Shown here: positions 35,751 through 44,244 of the stretch, piece after piece
Numbering within the stretch: the stretch's first letter is position 1
How the letters are laid out: each line of letters starts with the position of its first letter
Origin: Woeseiaceae bacterium
GTDB taxonomy: Bacteria; Pseudomonadota; Gammaproteobacteria; Steroidobacterales; Woeseiaceae
Assembly (NCBI GenBank): GCA_024640345.1
Contig: JAHEFD010000004.1
Coordinates: 1-64,000 of the forward strand
DNA: 64,000 bases
Reading direction: 5' to 3'
Notes under the pieces: generated by a model
Told to the model about the DNA's origin: nothing
Databases searched by the model: none
What the model saw: only the letters and a program-made list of their open reading frames with translations
Program-made: the position numbers and the translations under genes

Positions 35751-35930
35751 ATGTGTATGAGAATGTCCTCGGACGGAGGGCGAAATTTTCTGTCGACAAA
35801 AGACCCGGTCAGGAGTGACGAGCGGCGCACGAGCGCCCAGGCTGATCGGCAGGAAGACGGGAAGGCCGGTCGCTCATTCAGCCTCCGTCATCTGCTGACA
35901 CAACTGTATTTTGGCAGCACCGGCAAATGA
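35751..35930 (+). CDS. Small basic ORF overlapping the dehydratase start (hypothetical)
   Basis: A 59-residue frame starting MCMRMSSDGG and ending QLYFGSTGK. It is rich in Arg, Ser and Asp with no recognised domain. Its TGA overlaps the ATG of the following PLP dehydratase (ATGA at 35927-35930), a spacing typical of translational coupling. AGGGAG lies about 12 bases upstream of the start, further than ideal. The in-frame run across 180 bp with no stop is only weak evidence, so this could equally be untranslated leader. Confidence 0.35.
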   Translation: MCMRMSSDGGRNFLSTKDPVRSDERRTSAQADRQEDGKAGRSFSLRHLLTQLYFGSTGK

Positions 35931-36889
35931 TAAACAGGCAACGCCTGCCAGCGGATATTGTTCTCGCTGCGAACCGCATTGGGCCCAATATCAGGGAAAC
36001 GCCGCTGGACCACTCGCTCTATTTCAGTGAGTTAACCGGAGCCAATGTCTATCTGAAGCTTGAGAACCTGCAATACACAGGGTCATTCAAATTGCGCGGT
36101 GCGTTTAACAAGGTTCTTTCCCTGACACCCGAGCAGCGCCGCGCAGGTTGTGTTGCCGCATCGAGTGGCAATCACGGAGCGGCCATTGCTTATGCAATGA
36201 AGAAGCTCGGCGTTACCGGCATCATTTTCGTTCCGGAAAAAACCTCCTCTACAAAGGTCGATGCGATCAAACGTGCGGGCGGCGAAGTTCGTTTCTTCGG
36301 GACCGATGGTCTGGATACCGAGATGCATGCTCGCGAATACGCAGCCGAACATGACATGGTCTACCTGTCGCCATACAACGATGTTGATGTAATAGCCGGG
36401 CAGGGCTCGATAGGCGTCGAGCTGGCGCAGCAGCTGCCGAAAATTGATGCCGTATTTATTGCGGTCGGCGGAGGCGGGCTGATAAGCGGAATTGGCGCTT
36501 TCCTGAAGTCGGTTAATCCTGGCGTACAAATAATTTCATGCCAGCCGGCCGCATCGGCCGTAATGACCGAGTCCGTGAAGGCGGGCGAAATACTGGATTT
36601 GCCGAGTGACCCGACCCTGTCTGATGGCACCGCCGGAGGTATAGAGGCGGGCTCGATTACCTTCGATATATGTTGTGATGTTGTAGACAGATATGTCCTG
36701 GTAACAGAGGAGCAAATCGCCAATGCAATGCGGGGATTTATTGACTCCCATCATATGCTTCTTGAAGGGGCGGCCGGAGTCGCTATTGCCGGGTTTCTGG
36801 AAGTCGCCGATGATTTCAAAGGCATGAATGTTGTCGTTATCGTATGTGGTGGCAATATCAGCCGGGAAACACTGAAGAAAGTCATCTGA
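35927..36889 (+). CDS. Threonine/serine dehydratase-like PLP enzyme
   Basis: A 320-residue fold-type II PLP enzyme. NLQYTGSFKLRGAFNKV carries the Schiff-base lysine (Lys53), SSGNHGAAIAYA is the substrate loop, VPEKTSSTKVDAIKRAGGEV the cofactor-domain strand, and VGGGGLISGIG binds the phosphate. CGGNIS at the C-terminus ends the family fold. Length matches catabolic threonine dehydratase (about 320-330) with no regulatory ACT domain. Likely reactions are dehydration of threonine or serine to 2-oxobutanoate or pyruvate; hydroxyaspartate dehydratase or serine racemase are alternatives. It precedes the amidohydrolase by 82 bp on the same strand. Confidence 0.9.
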   Translation: MINRQRLPADIVLAANRIGPNIRETPLDHSLYFSELTGANVYLKLENLQYTGSFKLRGAFNKVLSLTPEQRRAGCVAASSGNHGAAIAYAMKKLGVTGIIFVPEKTSSTKVDAIKRAGGEVRFFGTDGLDTEMHAREYAAEHDMVYLSPYNDVDVIAGQGSIGVELAQQLPKIDAVFIAVGGGGLISGIGAFLKSVNPGVQIISCQPAASAVMTESVKAGEILDLPSDPTLSDGTAGGIEAGSITFDICCDVVDRYVLVTEEQIANAMRGFIDSHHMLLEGAAGVAIAGFLEVADDFKGMNVVVIVCGGNISRETLKKVI

Positions 36890-36971
36890 CGGCATCCGGG
36901 ATATCAGCCGCAAATTGAACTGACTGGTGTTGCCTGGTCCAAAGAACCAGTCGAAGTGGCGGACTGAATCA

Positions 36972-38330
36972 ATGAAAGCAACCGTTTTATCTTTTTACGT
37001 TTTTTGTGCGACCTCTTTTTTCGCGGTTGATGCCGCCTGTGGCGAGTCGGTAGCCTTCGTCAATGTCAACGTTATTCCAATGACGTCAACAACCATCATT
37101 GAGAATCAAACAGTGATAGTGACCGATGGCATCATCATTTCGATCAGCGATGTCAATGACACGGCTATACCTGACGATGCCATTATTGTTGATGGTACCG
37201 ATCGATACCTGATGCCAGGGCTTACAGAAATGCACGGGCACGTTCCCGGCGGTACCTCGGCGAACCTGGAGAGGGTGCTCGGTCTTTATCTTGCAAACGG
37301 CATAACAACCGTGCGCGGCATGCTCGGCCAGCCTTCGCACCTTGTTATGCGCGACGATATTCACGAGCGACGATTGCTTGGACCGAGGCTCATTACTTCC
37401 GGACCATCATTTAACGGCCGTAGTGTCGACAGCCCGGAACAGGCCTCAAGGATGGTAGAGGACCAGGCTGCCGCCGGGTACGACTTCCTTAAAATCCATC
37501 CGGGCCTGACCCGCGCCGAGTTTGACGCGATTGCGAAGACCGCGAAGCGGCTTGATATCCCATTCGCGGGACATGTGCCGGAGGATGTCGGTATTGGGCG
37601 TGCGCTTGAGGCCGGCATTGCAACTATCGATCATCTCGATGGTTACATGGAGACCTTGATGCCGGTCAGCGATGATCCGTCAGGCGGGCTTGCCGGGTTT
37701 TTCGGCGTATTCATCGCGGACCAGGCGGATCTCTCAAAAATTTCGGTTGTTGCCAGGGCAACGGCTGATGCGAACGTCTGGAACGTGCCCACAGAATCGC
37801 TGTTCGAGCATGTAACCAATGCGGAGTGGGCTCCGGAGGACATGGCGCGCTGGCCGGAAATGAAATACATGCCGAGGCAGACGGTGGCGCAGTGGCAGGG
37901 CGCCAAGCGGGAGGTCTTAAGCGATGTGAACTACGACAGCAGCACTGCAATGCGCGCGGTCGAAATTCGCCGCAAACTGATAATGGCCTTAAAGGAGGCC
38001 GGGGCCGGCCTGTTACTGGGATCTGACTCGCCACAAATTTTCAACGTCCCCGGTTTTTCGCTCCACCACGAACTAAGGTACCTCGTTGACGCCGGCCTGA
38101 CTCCGTTCGAGGCATTGCAGACGGGTACAGTTAACCCAGCGAAGTTCTTTTCAGCCGAGTCCCGGTTCGGCTCCGTTCAGGAAGGCCTCGACGCCGATCT
38201 CATTCTTTTGGACGAAAATCCTGTCGAAGATATCAATAATACGAAGCGAATCCACGGTGTAATGGTGAGGGGTACGTGGTTATCCCGAACGGACCTAGAC
38301 AAGATGCTGCAGCGGTTCGAAAGCCAGTAG
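36972..38330 (+). CDS. Secreted amidohydrolase (imidazolonepropionase-like family)
   Basis: A 452-residue metal-dependent amidohydrolase with a signal peptide (MKATVLSFYVFCATSFFAVDA). ATG at 36972 is preferred over an upstream in-frame TTG with no signal. The barrel begins with YLMPGLTEMHGHV (HxH metal pair), continues with FLKIHPGLTRAEFDAIA (carbamylated lysine candidate), FAGHVPED and TIDHLDGY (His ligands), and LLLGSDSP (Asp). FEALQTGTVNPAKFF and GLDADLILLDENPVEDI are the C-terminal strand motifs. This subgroup includes secreted prolidase-like and imidazolonepropionase-like enzymes, mostly uncharacterised. Periplasmic hydrolysis of a small amide or dipeptide is likely. Confidence 0.85.
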   Translation: MKATVLSFYVFCATSFFAVDAACGESVAFVNVNVIPMTSTTIIENQTVIVTDGIIISISDVNDTAIPDDAIIVDGTDRYLMPGLTEMHGHVPGGTSANLERVLGLYLANGITTVRGMLGQPSHLVMRDDIHERRLLGPRLITSGPSFNGRSVDSPEQASRMVEDQAAAGYDFLKIHPGLTRAEFDAIAKTAKRLDIPFAGHVPEDVGIGRALEAGIATIDHLDGYMETLMPVSDDPSGGLAGFFGVFIADQADLSKISVVARATADANVWNVPTESLFEHVTNAEWAPEDMARWPEMKYMPRQTVAQWQGAKREVLSDVNYDSSTAMRAVEIRRKLIMALKEAGAGLLLGSDSPQIFNVPGFSLHHELRYLVDAGLTPFEALQTGTVNPAKFFSAESRFGSVQEGLDADLILLDENPVEDINNTKRIHGVMVRGTWLSRTDLDKMLQRFESQ

Positions 38331-38428
38331 GTTCTGCGCCTGCCAATGCAACCGTTCGGCGAGCCGGGGTATCTAATATGGAAACGGCTCGATAATTTCG
38401 GGCCCGGCGACCATTGAGGGGCAACAAG

Positions 38429-39148
38429 ATGCGCAACGTGCTGATAATAATATTGTTCATCGCTACTCAGGCGACTGCTGCCTGGAGTGACTACGAGGAG
38501 GTACGTGAACTTTCTCTCAATACCCAGGGAATCGACACCCTGAGTGTCGACAACGGTGCTGGCAGCATCGATATCACAGGCGTATCCGGCACAGACGAGA
38601 TCGTCGTGACGGCAACTGTCCTGGTACCGGGAAAAAACGAGAAAAAGGCACGCAGAAAAATTGAGGGTAACCTCGTTTTGTCCCTCGAGCAGGTCCGCGA
38701 ATCAGCCGTACTCAAAGCGTATTTCAAAAATGGCGGTGGCCTTTTTAATTTTGGGGACAGTCCGTCTGTCCAGTTGAATATACAGATGCCGGATGCACTC
38801 AACCTTGAGCTTGATGATGGTTCCGGTTCGATTGAAATAAGAGGCGTGCATGGCGATATCGTACTTGATGACGGGTCTGGCTCGGTCACCATGGTTGATG
38901 TTGGTGGCGACGTGGAAATCGATGATGGTTCGGGGTCGATTACCGTTCAGGGCGTCGGTGGCGACATCTCAATCAATGACGGCTCGGGTGGTATCAACGT
39001 TCGAGATGTGGCGGGTAGCGTCATCGTAGACGACGGATCAGGCAGCATTGATGTGAGTGACGTGCAAAAAGACCTGATTATCGTGGACGACGGCAGTGGT
39101 GGCCTGGATTATTCAAACATCTCCGGGCGTGTCGAATCCGAATCCTGA
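38429..39148 (+). CDS. Secreted DUF4097-like protein with 18-residue DDGSGS repeats
   Basis: A 239-residue exported protein; ATG at 38429 follows GAGGGG by 7 bases and heads a signal peptide (MRNVLIIILFIATQATAAW). An N-terminal beta region (SVDNGAGSIDITG) resembles DUF4097/putative adhesin domains. The second half consists of six units, each beginning DDGSG or NDGSG, spaced 54 bp (18 residues) apart, for example DDGSGSIEIRGVHGDIVL then DDGSGSVTMVDVGGDVEI. The pattern predicts a regular right-handed beta-solenoid. No catalytic motif. It may be an adhesive or structural envelope protein; alternatively a relative of the DUF4097 family often linked to membrane-stress operons. Confidence 0.78.
   Translation: MRNVLIIILFIATQATAAWSDYEEVRELSLNTQGIDTLSVDNGAGSIDITGVSGTDEIVVTATVLVPGKNEKKARRKIEGNLVLSLEQVRESAVLKAYFKNGGGLFNFGDSPSVQLNIQMPDALNLELDDGSGSIEIRGVHGDIVLDDGSGSVTMVDVGGDVEIDDGSGSITVQGVGGDISINDGSGGINVRDVAGSVIVDDGSGSIDVSDVQKDLIIVDDGSGGLDYSNISGRVESES
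38813..39112 (+). repeat. 54-bp tandem coding repeat (six units)
   Basis: Codons for the DDG/NDG start of each unit begin at 38813, 38867, 38921, 38975, 39029 and 39086. The first five steps are exactly 54 bp and the last is 57 bp. DNA identity between units is only partial while the protein motif is kept, suggesting older duplications maintained by selection on protein. Confidence 0.85.
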
Positions 39149-39296
39149 TTTATCGCTGAAGAATTAGTTGCAGCGGACCATTGTCAGCGGCGACGTTTTG
39201 CACCCTGGCCGTCGGTGAATTCCACGCGGTCGTATCCAATAGGCTAGTATTCCCTAACAGTTTGTTCATTTCATTCAATGTTCAGAGGGGGATATC

Positions 39297-40178
39297 ATGG
39301 CCGGCAAAGCCGAATACGATCAGCGCTTCCTGGATCTTTACGACAAGTACGCGCACGGATTTTTAAGTCGTCGCGAGTTTGTAGACAGGCTCTGTACGAT
39401 TACTGCGTCAAGTGCGGCAGCGATGGCCGTATTCAATGCACTGGCCCCAAACTATGCGCTTGCAAGCCAGGTGGCCGAAGACGATCCGGATATCGAGGTC
39501 AGCTATCAGGAATACGATTCACCGGAAGGTGCCGGATCCATGCGGGCCTACATGGCGGTGCCTGCTCGAGCGAATGGCAAAATCCCTGCCGTCGTTGTTA
39601 TTCATGAGAATCGCGGCCTTAATCCCTACATTGAGGACGTCGCACGTCGCGTGGCAAAAGCCGGCTTCATCGGCTTCGCGCCTGATGCCCTGGCGCCGCT
39701 GGGTGGGTACCCGGGCAATGACGAAGATGGCCGGGCAATGCAGCAGGAGAGGAATCGTGACGAGATGCTCGAAGACTTCGTCGCGGCGGTTCGCACGATG
39801 CAGTCCCATGACCTCAGCACCGGGCGCGTCGGGTGCGTCGGGTTCTGTTATGGCGGCGGTGTCTCCAATGCGCTTGCCGTCAGAATCCCGGAACTTGCCG
39901 CGGCCGTTCCGTTTTATGGCCGGCAAGCGGAAGCGGAAGATGTCCCACGAATAAAGGCACCCCTGCTAATCCACTATGCCGGACTTGATACCCGGGTTAA
40001 TGAGGGCTGGCCAGCCTACAAAGAAGCGCTGGATGCCGCTGGAAAAGACTATGCGATGCATATGTACCCGGGCGTAAACCACGGTTTTCATAACGATACG
40101 ACCCCGCGATATGACGAGGCGGCAGCGCAGCTGGCGTGGGACCGAACGATTGAATTTTTCCGCGAGAATCTGGTCTGA
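39297..40178 (+). CDS. Dienelactone hydrolase family protein
   Basis: A 293-residue alpha/beta hydrolase. The nucleophile motif is GFCYGGG, with cysteine in place of serine as in dienelactone hydrolases; the acid is in [10 protein letters not shown] and the base in [41 protein letters not shown] is the YghX/dienelactone oxyanion region. Before the catalytic domain lies a stretch of about 55 residues with SRREFVDRL followed by a small hydrophobic patch, which resembles a Tat-type signal placed internally. It is probably a carboxyl-ester or lactone hydrolase. A GGGGG-type ribosome site precedes the ATG. Confidence 0.87.
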   Translation: MAGKAEYDQRFLDLYDKYAHGFLSRREFVDRLCTITASSAAAMAVFNALAPNYALASQVAEDDPDIEVSYQEYDSPEGAGSMRAYMAVPARANGKIPAVVVIHENRGLNPYIEDVARRVAKAGFIGFAPDALAPLGGYPGNDEDGRAMQQERNRDEMLEDFVAAVRTMQSHDLSTGRVGCVGFCYGGGVSNALAVRIPELAAAVPFYGRQAEAEDVPRIKAPLLIHYAGLDTRVNEGWPAYKEALDAAGKDYAMHMYPGVNHGFHNDTTPRYDEAAAQLAWDRTIEFFRENLV

Positions 40179-40319
40179 ACGATAGGTGCTTGTCCCGGGG
40201 AACTTATCATCCACCAGGGAGACAGAGCTATTCCAGGACCGTTTGCAGATGAAGTCATGATTCTCGTAGTGGAATATGAAATTGGTCTAGAATGAGAGAG
40301 ATTTTGGGAGATTTGATTC

Positions 40320-40862
40320 ATGCGTAGCCGATTCACCATTCTTGTTGCTACTGTGTTTCTGGCACCCCTGTGCTGGGGGCAGAGTGCCGAAAGAATTACT
40401 GGTGATCAGTATCCGACAACCGTTATCGGCCCGCGAAATATGCCATTACACGATGGCGCGCAGGCGCTGCTCGCCGGTGACTTCGAAGAGGGAGTGCGGC
40501 TAACGCACCAGGGTCTTGAAATCGCCATGGGCCGTCGGGAGGAAGAGGCGGCACTGTCCAACTTGTGCGCAGGCTATATCCGCCTCGGCAAGTACAGTGA
40601 TGCGCTCAGGTACTGCGACATCCTGCTGACGAGAAATGACAAGAACTGGCGCGGGTACAATAACCGGGCGGTCGTTTACATACAGACCAAGCAATGGGAA
40701 AAGGCGGAGAAAGACCTCGTCAAAGGCGAAGCACTCAATCCGGATGCCCGCACATTGAAAGTCGCTCGAGCCATGTACATGGACGCTGTCCATCCAGTCC
40801 GCCCGGAAATCGAGATTGATGACCGACAAAATAGCGAGAATGAGGATCCTGAGGGATCGTAA
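40320..40862 (+). CDS. Secreted TPR protein
   Basis: A 180-residue protein with signal peptide MRSRFTILVATVFLAPLCWGQ. Three TPR-like helical pairs follow (EAALSNLCAGYIRLGKYSDALRYCDILL, then WRGYNNRAVVYIQTKQWEKAEKDLVKGEAL). The C-terminus is acidic (NSENEDPEG). GGGAGAT lies upstream of the ATG. The next gene starts inside its final codons in another frame, so the two are cotranscribed. Function unknown; a periplasmic scaffold is likely. Confidence 0.75.
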   Translation: MRSRFTILVATVFLAPLCWGQSAERITGDQYPTTVIGPRNMPLHDGAQALLAGDFEEGVRLTHQGLEIAMGRREEEAALSNLCAGYIRLGKYSDALRYCDILLTRNDKNWRGYNNRAVVYIQTKQWEKAEKDLVKGEALNPDARTLKVARAMYMDAVHPVRPEIEIDDRQNSENEDPEGS

Positions 40863-41277
40863 TAATCAACGTTCACAGTTCGTTCGCGCTTGTACTACGG
40901 CGTTTACGGTTGTGCTCATCTCGTCCATTGCGATTGCGCAGGATACGACGGATGTCGTCCATTTCATCGACACAAACACTGACCGTACACCTGCATTAAC
41001 GGCTTTCCCGAGATATCCATCCATCGCTCGCCGAGACAGGATTGAGGGCGAGGCAACGGTTTGTTTCAAGATCAGGGCCAACGGTAAGATTTCCCGACCG
41101 GTCGTGACCGAACGTACTCACAAGATCTTCGCCAAGCCCGCGTTGCGGGCCATCAAGAAATCGACATTCGAGCCCCTTGGTCCCGGCCAGGTTCTGGACT
41201 CTGCCAGGACCTGCAGGATTTATCGATTCCGGCTCGATCCGGTGGTCCCTGTGAGTGAGTCCGAGGAAGAAGACTGA
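40840..41277 (+). CDS. Secreted TonB C-terminal domain protein
   Basis: A 145-residue protein starting at 40840 (or 40819), overlapping the end of the TPR gene by 23 bp in a different frame. An N-terminal hydrophobic segment (CTTAFTVVLISSIAIAQ) is either a signal peptide or an anchor. The remainder matches the TonB C-terminal domain: PRYPSIARRDRIEGEATVCFKIRANGKI, then KPALRAIKKSTFEPL. A proline-rich linker, needed by a true energiser to span the periplasm, is missing, so this is probably a soluble TonB-fold protein and not a transporter energiser. Role unknown. Confidence 0.7.
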   Translation: MRILRDRNNQRSQFVRACTTAFTVVLISSIAIAQDTTDVVHFIDTNTDRTPALTAFPRYPSIARRDRIEGEATVCFKIRANGKISRPVVTERTHKIFAKPALRAIKKSTFEPLGPGQVLDSARTCRIYRFRLDPVVPVSESEEED

Positions 41278-41368
41278 ATACCCGCTGTCGGCCGAAAGCG
41301 ATCTGCCCTCGAGCAACGACCAGTGTGTCCGATGATCAGGTCGAACCTGGCGCCCGGGTGAATTTCAA

Positions 41369-42358
41369 TCAGTGAACTTTGGCGCGGCCAATATAGTTGC
41401 TTTGTGTTCCGAACCAGATCTCTCCGGCGGCTTCAAAATAATGCATGTCACTGATCGACCCGGCACCGCTGGGTATATCGGTTTCAGTCAGGAATGACTC
41501 GGTGGCGGTGTCAAAACCGATCAGTCGATTTGGGTCGCTGCCGGTTTCGACAACCCAAAGGCGGTCATTTTTGTCAACTGTCAGGCCATGGGGTCGGCTG
41601 TCAGGGCCGCCCGGTAAGGCCCACTCCCTGAATTCGCCACGTTGTGGATTGTATCGTCCGATATTGCCCAGTTCGAAGTCTGCATACCAAACCTGGTTAT
41701 CTGACGTCAGGGCAATTCTCCGGAACCGGGAACTCTTGTTTGGCGTCCTTAATTCCGTGACGGACAAGTCCGGGCGATTCACTTGCAACAAGATGTTTTG
41801 CCCCGACGCAACTGCCCAGGGATTACCATTCGAATCCAGCGCAATGCCGTGCGGCCGGATCTTTTTCGTCTGAAGTGGAATAAGGTCAACCTGGCCGGTG
41901 GCGACCTGAAGCCGACCCAGAAAATTGCCTTGTTCTACGGTAAACCAGATGTCGCCTGACGCGTCGAGAGCAATCGACAGCGGGTCTTTGGCTTTCCGGT
42001 CCGGAAGCGGAAATTGTTGAACCCGTCCTGTCGATGGATTCAGCGCACCTATGTGCCGCCGACCATTGCTCGTGAACCAGATATTGCGGTTTGCATCAAT
42101 CGCGAGACTCGTCGGAACCGTGCCCTTATCAAGGTCGTAACGGTTAAATTCGCCGGTTTCCGGAGAGAAATTGCCTACATAACTGCCGCGCTGCCCCACG
42201 AACCAGACTCGCCCGCCGGCATCGACAAAGGCATGACCCGGTTCCGAGTCTGTCCAGGGAACCAGCCATTCGCGAATATCGACGGTGTCCGCGACAGCAT
42301 CAACTGCGGTGCAGAATGAAAACAGCAGCAGGATCACAAAGGTTTTGATTTTCATCAT
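41369..42358 (-). CDS. Secreted Vgb-like beta-propeller protein
   Basis: A 329-residue exported protein with signal (MKIKTFVILLLFSFCTAVDAVA). Start is one of two adjacent ATGs (42358/42355), with GAGAG upstream. About seven propeller blades of the virginiamycin B lyase/streptogramin-lyase type are visible, each ending DIWFT, NIWFT, RVWFV or QVWYAD, with AIDANRN and ALDASGD strands. Vgb proteins linearise streptogramins, but most environmental relatives are of unknown function; the catalytic His/Glu of Vgb cannot be confirmed by eye. It stands alone, convergent with the TonB-C gene and 31 bp downstream of the aldolase gene. Confidence 0.78.
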   Translation of the reverse strand: MMKIKTFVILLLFSFCTAVDAVADTVDIREWLVPWTDSEPGHAFVDAGGRVWFVGQRGSYVGNFSPETGEFNRYDLDKGTVPTSLAIDANRNIWFTSNGRRHIGALNPSTGRVQQFPLPDRKAKDPLSIALDASGDIWFTVEQGNFLGRLQVATGQVDLIPLQTKKIRPHGIALDSNGNPWAVASGQNILLQVNRPDLSVTELRTPNKSSRFRRIALTSDNQVWYADFELGNIGRYNPQRGEFREWALPGGPDSRPHGLTVDKNDRLWVVETGSDPNRLIGFDTATESFLTETDIPSGAGSISDMHYFEAAGEIWFGTQSNYIGRAKVH

Positions 42359-42389
42359 CACACTCTCTGGCCCCCCAGGTTTGCGTAAG

Positions 42390-43001
42390 TCAGGTCAAAT
42401 GACTCTCGTAAAGCGTTAACAGTTTCTCGGCAGCCTCCTGCACCGTGATACCAATGCTGATCAACCCGCCTTCATGCCCTGCCATCGTGGCGACGCCGAT
42501 CTCGAGAAATTCGGTTTCCCTGGCCAGGCGGTCAAATTCACCGGCCATTTCAGGCGTACCGTAAGCCACCTGGTGGTCCGTAGTTGGTACCTGATCTTTT
42601 AATGCTACCCATAAGGCATCATTGTGAATATGAACCACTGCGCGAATTTCGGGACTCAATTCGTACAACATGGCGTGCGTCATGGACTCGGACGACGCTT
42701 CGGACGCGCCTTGTGAAGTGACAAGGTTTCTCTTCAGGTCGAAACCGGTTACCAGTGAAAAATGCTCGCTACCCAATTTGGAAAGATGCCCGGTCTGGGT
42801 GCCGCTGATGACGAAATGGCCTTCCTTTCCAACTCGCGCGCTCAGATTGCCATAGCCGATGCCCAATTCGGGAAAGTGCCCGATGAGTCCGGCCAAGTGG
42901 AGTGGAGTTCGCCACCGCACGAGGTCCGCGATTTCCGGGTTATCGAGCGGGCCTGACTTCTTCCAGCGCGATTCGAACTTGATATAGCCTTCATCGATCA
43001 T
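42390..43001 (-). CDS. Class II aldolase/adducin family protein, coupled to mtnA
   Basis: A 203-residue zinc aldolase. GYGNLSAR is the family N-terminal motif. Zinc ligands are His124 and His126 in VVHIHND and His175 in AGHEGG; Glu102/Glu105 supplies the acid. Start ATG overlaps the mtnA stop by 4 bp (42998-43001), so it is translationally coupled to mtnA. It is distinct from MtnB at 9990, lacking WCRATS. In known DHAP-shunt operons an Ald2-type class II aldolase next to MtnA splits methylthioribulose-1-phosphate or 5-deoxyribulose-1-phosphate into DHAP and an aldehyde. That role is inferred from family and neighbour only. Confidence 0.82.
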   Translation of the reverse strand: MIDEGYIKFESRWKKSGPLDNPEIADLVRWRTPLHLAGLIGHFPELGIGYGNLSARVGKEGHFVISGTQTGHLSKLGSEHFSLVTGFDLKRNLVTSQGASEASSESMTHAMLYELSPEIRAVVHIHNDALWVALKDQVPTTDHQVAYGTPEMAGEFDRLARETEFLEIGVATMAGHEGGLISIGITVQEAAEKLLTLYESHLT

Positions 43002-44116
43002 CTACGCGTTCCGGCCAGGTCCGGAAACAGCCCGCGCAAACCATCTTCGCTGGCCTCGCAGATACCGTGCTCCGTAATCAGCCCGGTAATGAGCCTCGCG
43101 GGTGTCACATCAAAAGCGAAATTGCTGATCCTGGTGTCCGACGCGACGGTGTTGACTGTTTCCAGTCCACTATTTGAGCGGCCATAGATCATGCTGACTT
43201 CGCCGGGATCACGTTCCTCAATCGGGATATCGCGTACGCCGTCGCTAATAGTCCAGTCAATCGTCGTTGACGGTAACGCGACGTAAAACGGAACGTCATT
43301 ATCGTGTGCGGCGAGTGCCTTGAGATAGGTTCCTATCTTGTTAGCTACATCACCCGTGCGGGTTGTTCGGTCGGTACCGGTGATGCACAGATCGACCATG
43401 CCATGCTGCATCAGGTGACCACCCGCGTTATCGACGATCAGCGTGTGGGGCACACCATTTTCAGCAAGTTCCCACGCGGTCAATTGCGAACCCTGGTTTC
43501 GTGGTCGCGTTTCATCAACCCATACGTGCACGTCAATGCCTTTTTCGTGAGCGAAATAAATCGGTGCCGTAGCCGTTCCATATTCAATTGTTGCGAGTGC
43601 GCCAGCATTGCAATGCGTCAGGATATTGACAGTCTCTCCCTGTTTTCTGCTCGCGATGCCTTCGATGAGTGCGAGTCCGTGCTCGCCGATTCCACGCGAG
43701 ATCCGGGCATCCTCGAGGCAGATGGCGCGCGCTTCTCTTTCCAGGACGGTTACAAGGTCAGTATCTGCGGCTGTCCTGGCGATGACCTGCCGGACCCGAT
43801 CCAGCGCCCAGATGAGATTCACAGCTGTAGGCCGCGTGCCGCCCAGAACGTCGGCTGCCCGCAGGACGTGTTGCCGGCACTCCGTATCTGCCTTATGTTC
43901 CACTGCGGCAAGATAGAGGCTCCACGCAGCCGTCGCACCGATCAGCGGGGCGCCACGTACGAGCATGTCACTGATTGCACTGGCACCGTCCTGCCAGGTA
44001 ACGAGATCCTGTACAACGTATTCATGCGGCAAACGACGCTGGTCAATGATCTGAACGATGGCTGGGTCATTCGGCTTTTGCCAGATCGTGCGGAATTTTT
44101 CGCCGGATATTCTCAA
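42998..44116 (-). CDS. mtnA: S-methyl-5-thioribose-1-phosphate isomerase
   Basis: A 372-residue eIF2B-fold isomerase. The start is a TTG at 44116 preceded by GGAG; this begins LRISGEKFRTIWQ, and the longer frame upstream has no family similarity. The catalytic pair is Cys in LTHCNAGALATIEYGTA and Asp in TGTDRTTRTGDVANKIGTY, both canonical. ISDMLVRGAPLIGATAAW and GSQLTAWELAENGVPHTLI are further signatures. It converts methylthioribose-1-phosphate to methylthioribulose-1-phosphate (or 5-deoxyribose-1-phosphate to its ketose). It supplies both MtnB 33 kb away and the aldolase coupled directly downstream. It is divergent from the Omp85 gene. Confidence 0.93.
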   Translation of the reverse strand: MRISGEKFRTIWQKPNDPAIVQIIDQRRLPHEYVVQDLVTWQDGASAISDMLVRGAPLIGATAAWSLYLAAVEHKADTECRQHVLRAADVLGGTRPTAVNLIWALDRVRQVIARTAADTDLVTVLEREARAICLEDARISRGIGEHGLALIEGIASRKQGETVNILTHCNAGALATIEYGTATAPIYFAHEKGIDVHVWVDETRPRNQGSQLTAWELAENGVPHTLIVDNAGGHLMQHGMVDLCITGTDRTTRTGDVANKIGTYLKALAAHDNDVPFYVALPSTTIDWTISDGVRDIPIEERDPGEVSMIYGRSNSGLETVNTVASDTRISNFAFDVTPARLITGLITEHGICEASEDGLRGLFPDLAGTRR

Positions 44117-44244
44117 TTCTTGTTCTCCTGCCCCGCAGGTGGTGTGGTGGGCCGGCAACATTCTACCGTTGGATTGCAGTTTGCGGAGCGGAATGTCCGA
44201 AAATAACTGATTCGTTTTATCGCTTCCGGTGATAAATTGCACAT

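Noticed and set aside
43304-44206. 300-codon plus-strand frame
   Set aside because: Antisense to mtnA; cysteine-rich shadow with no domain.
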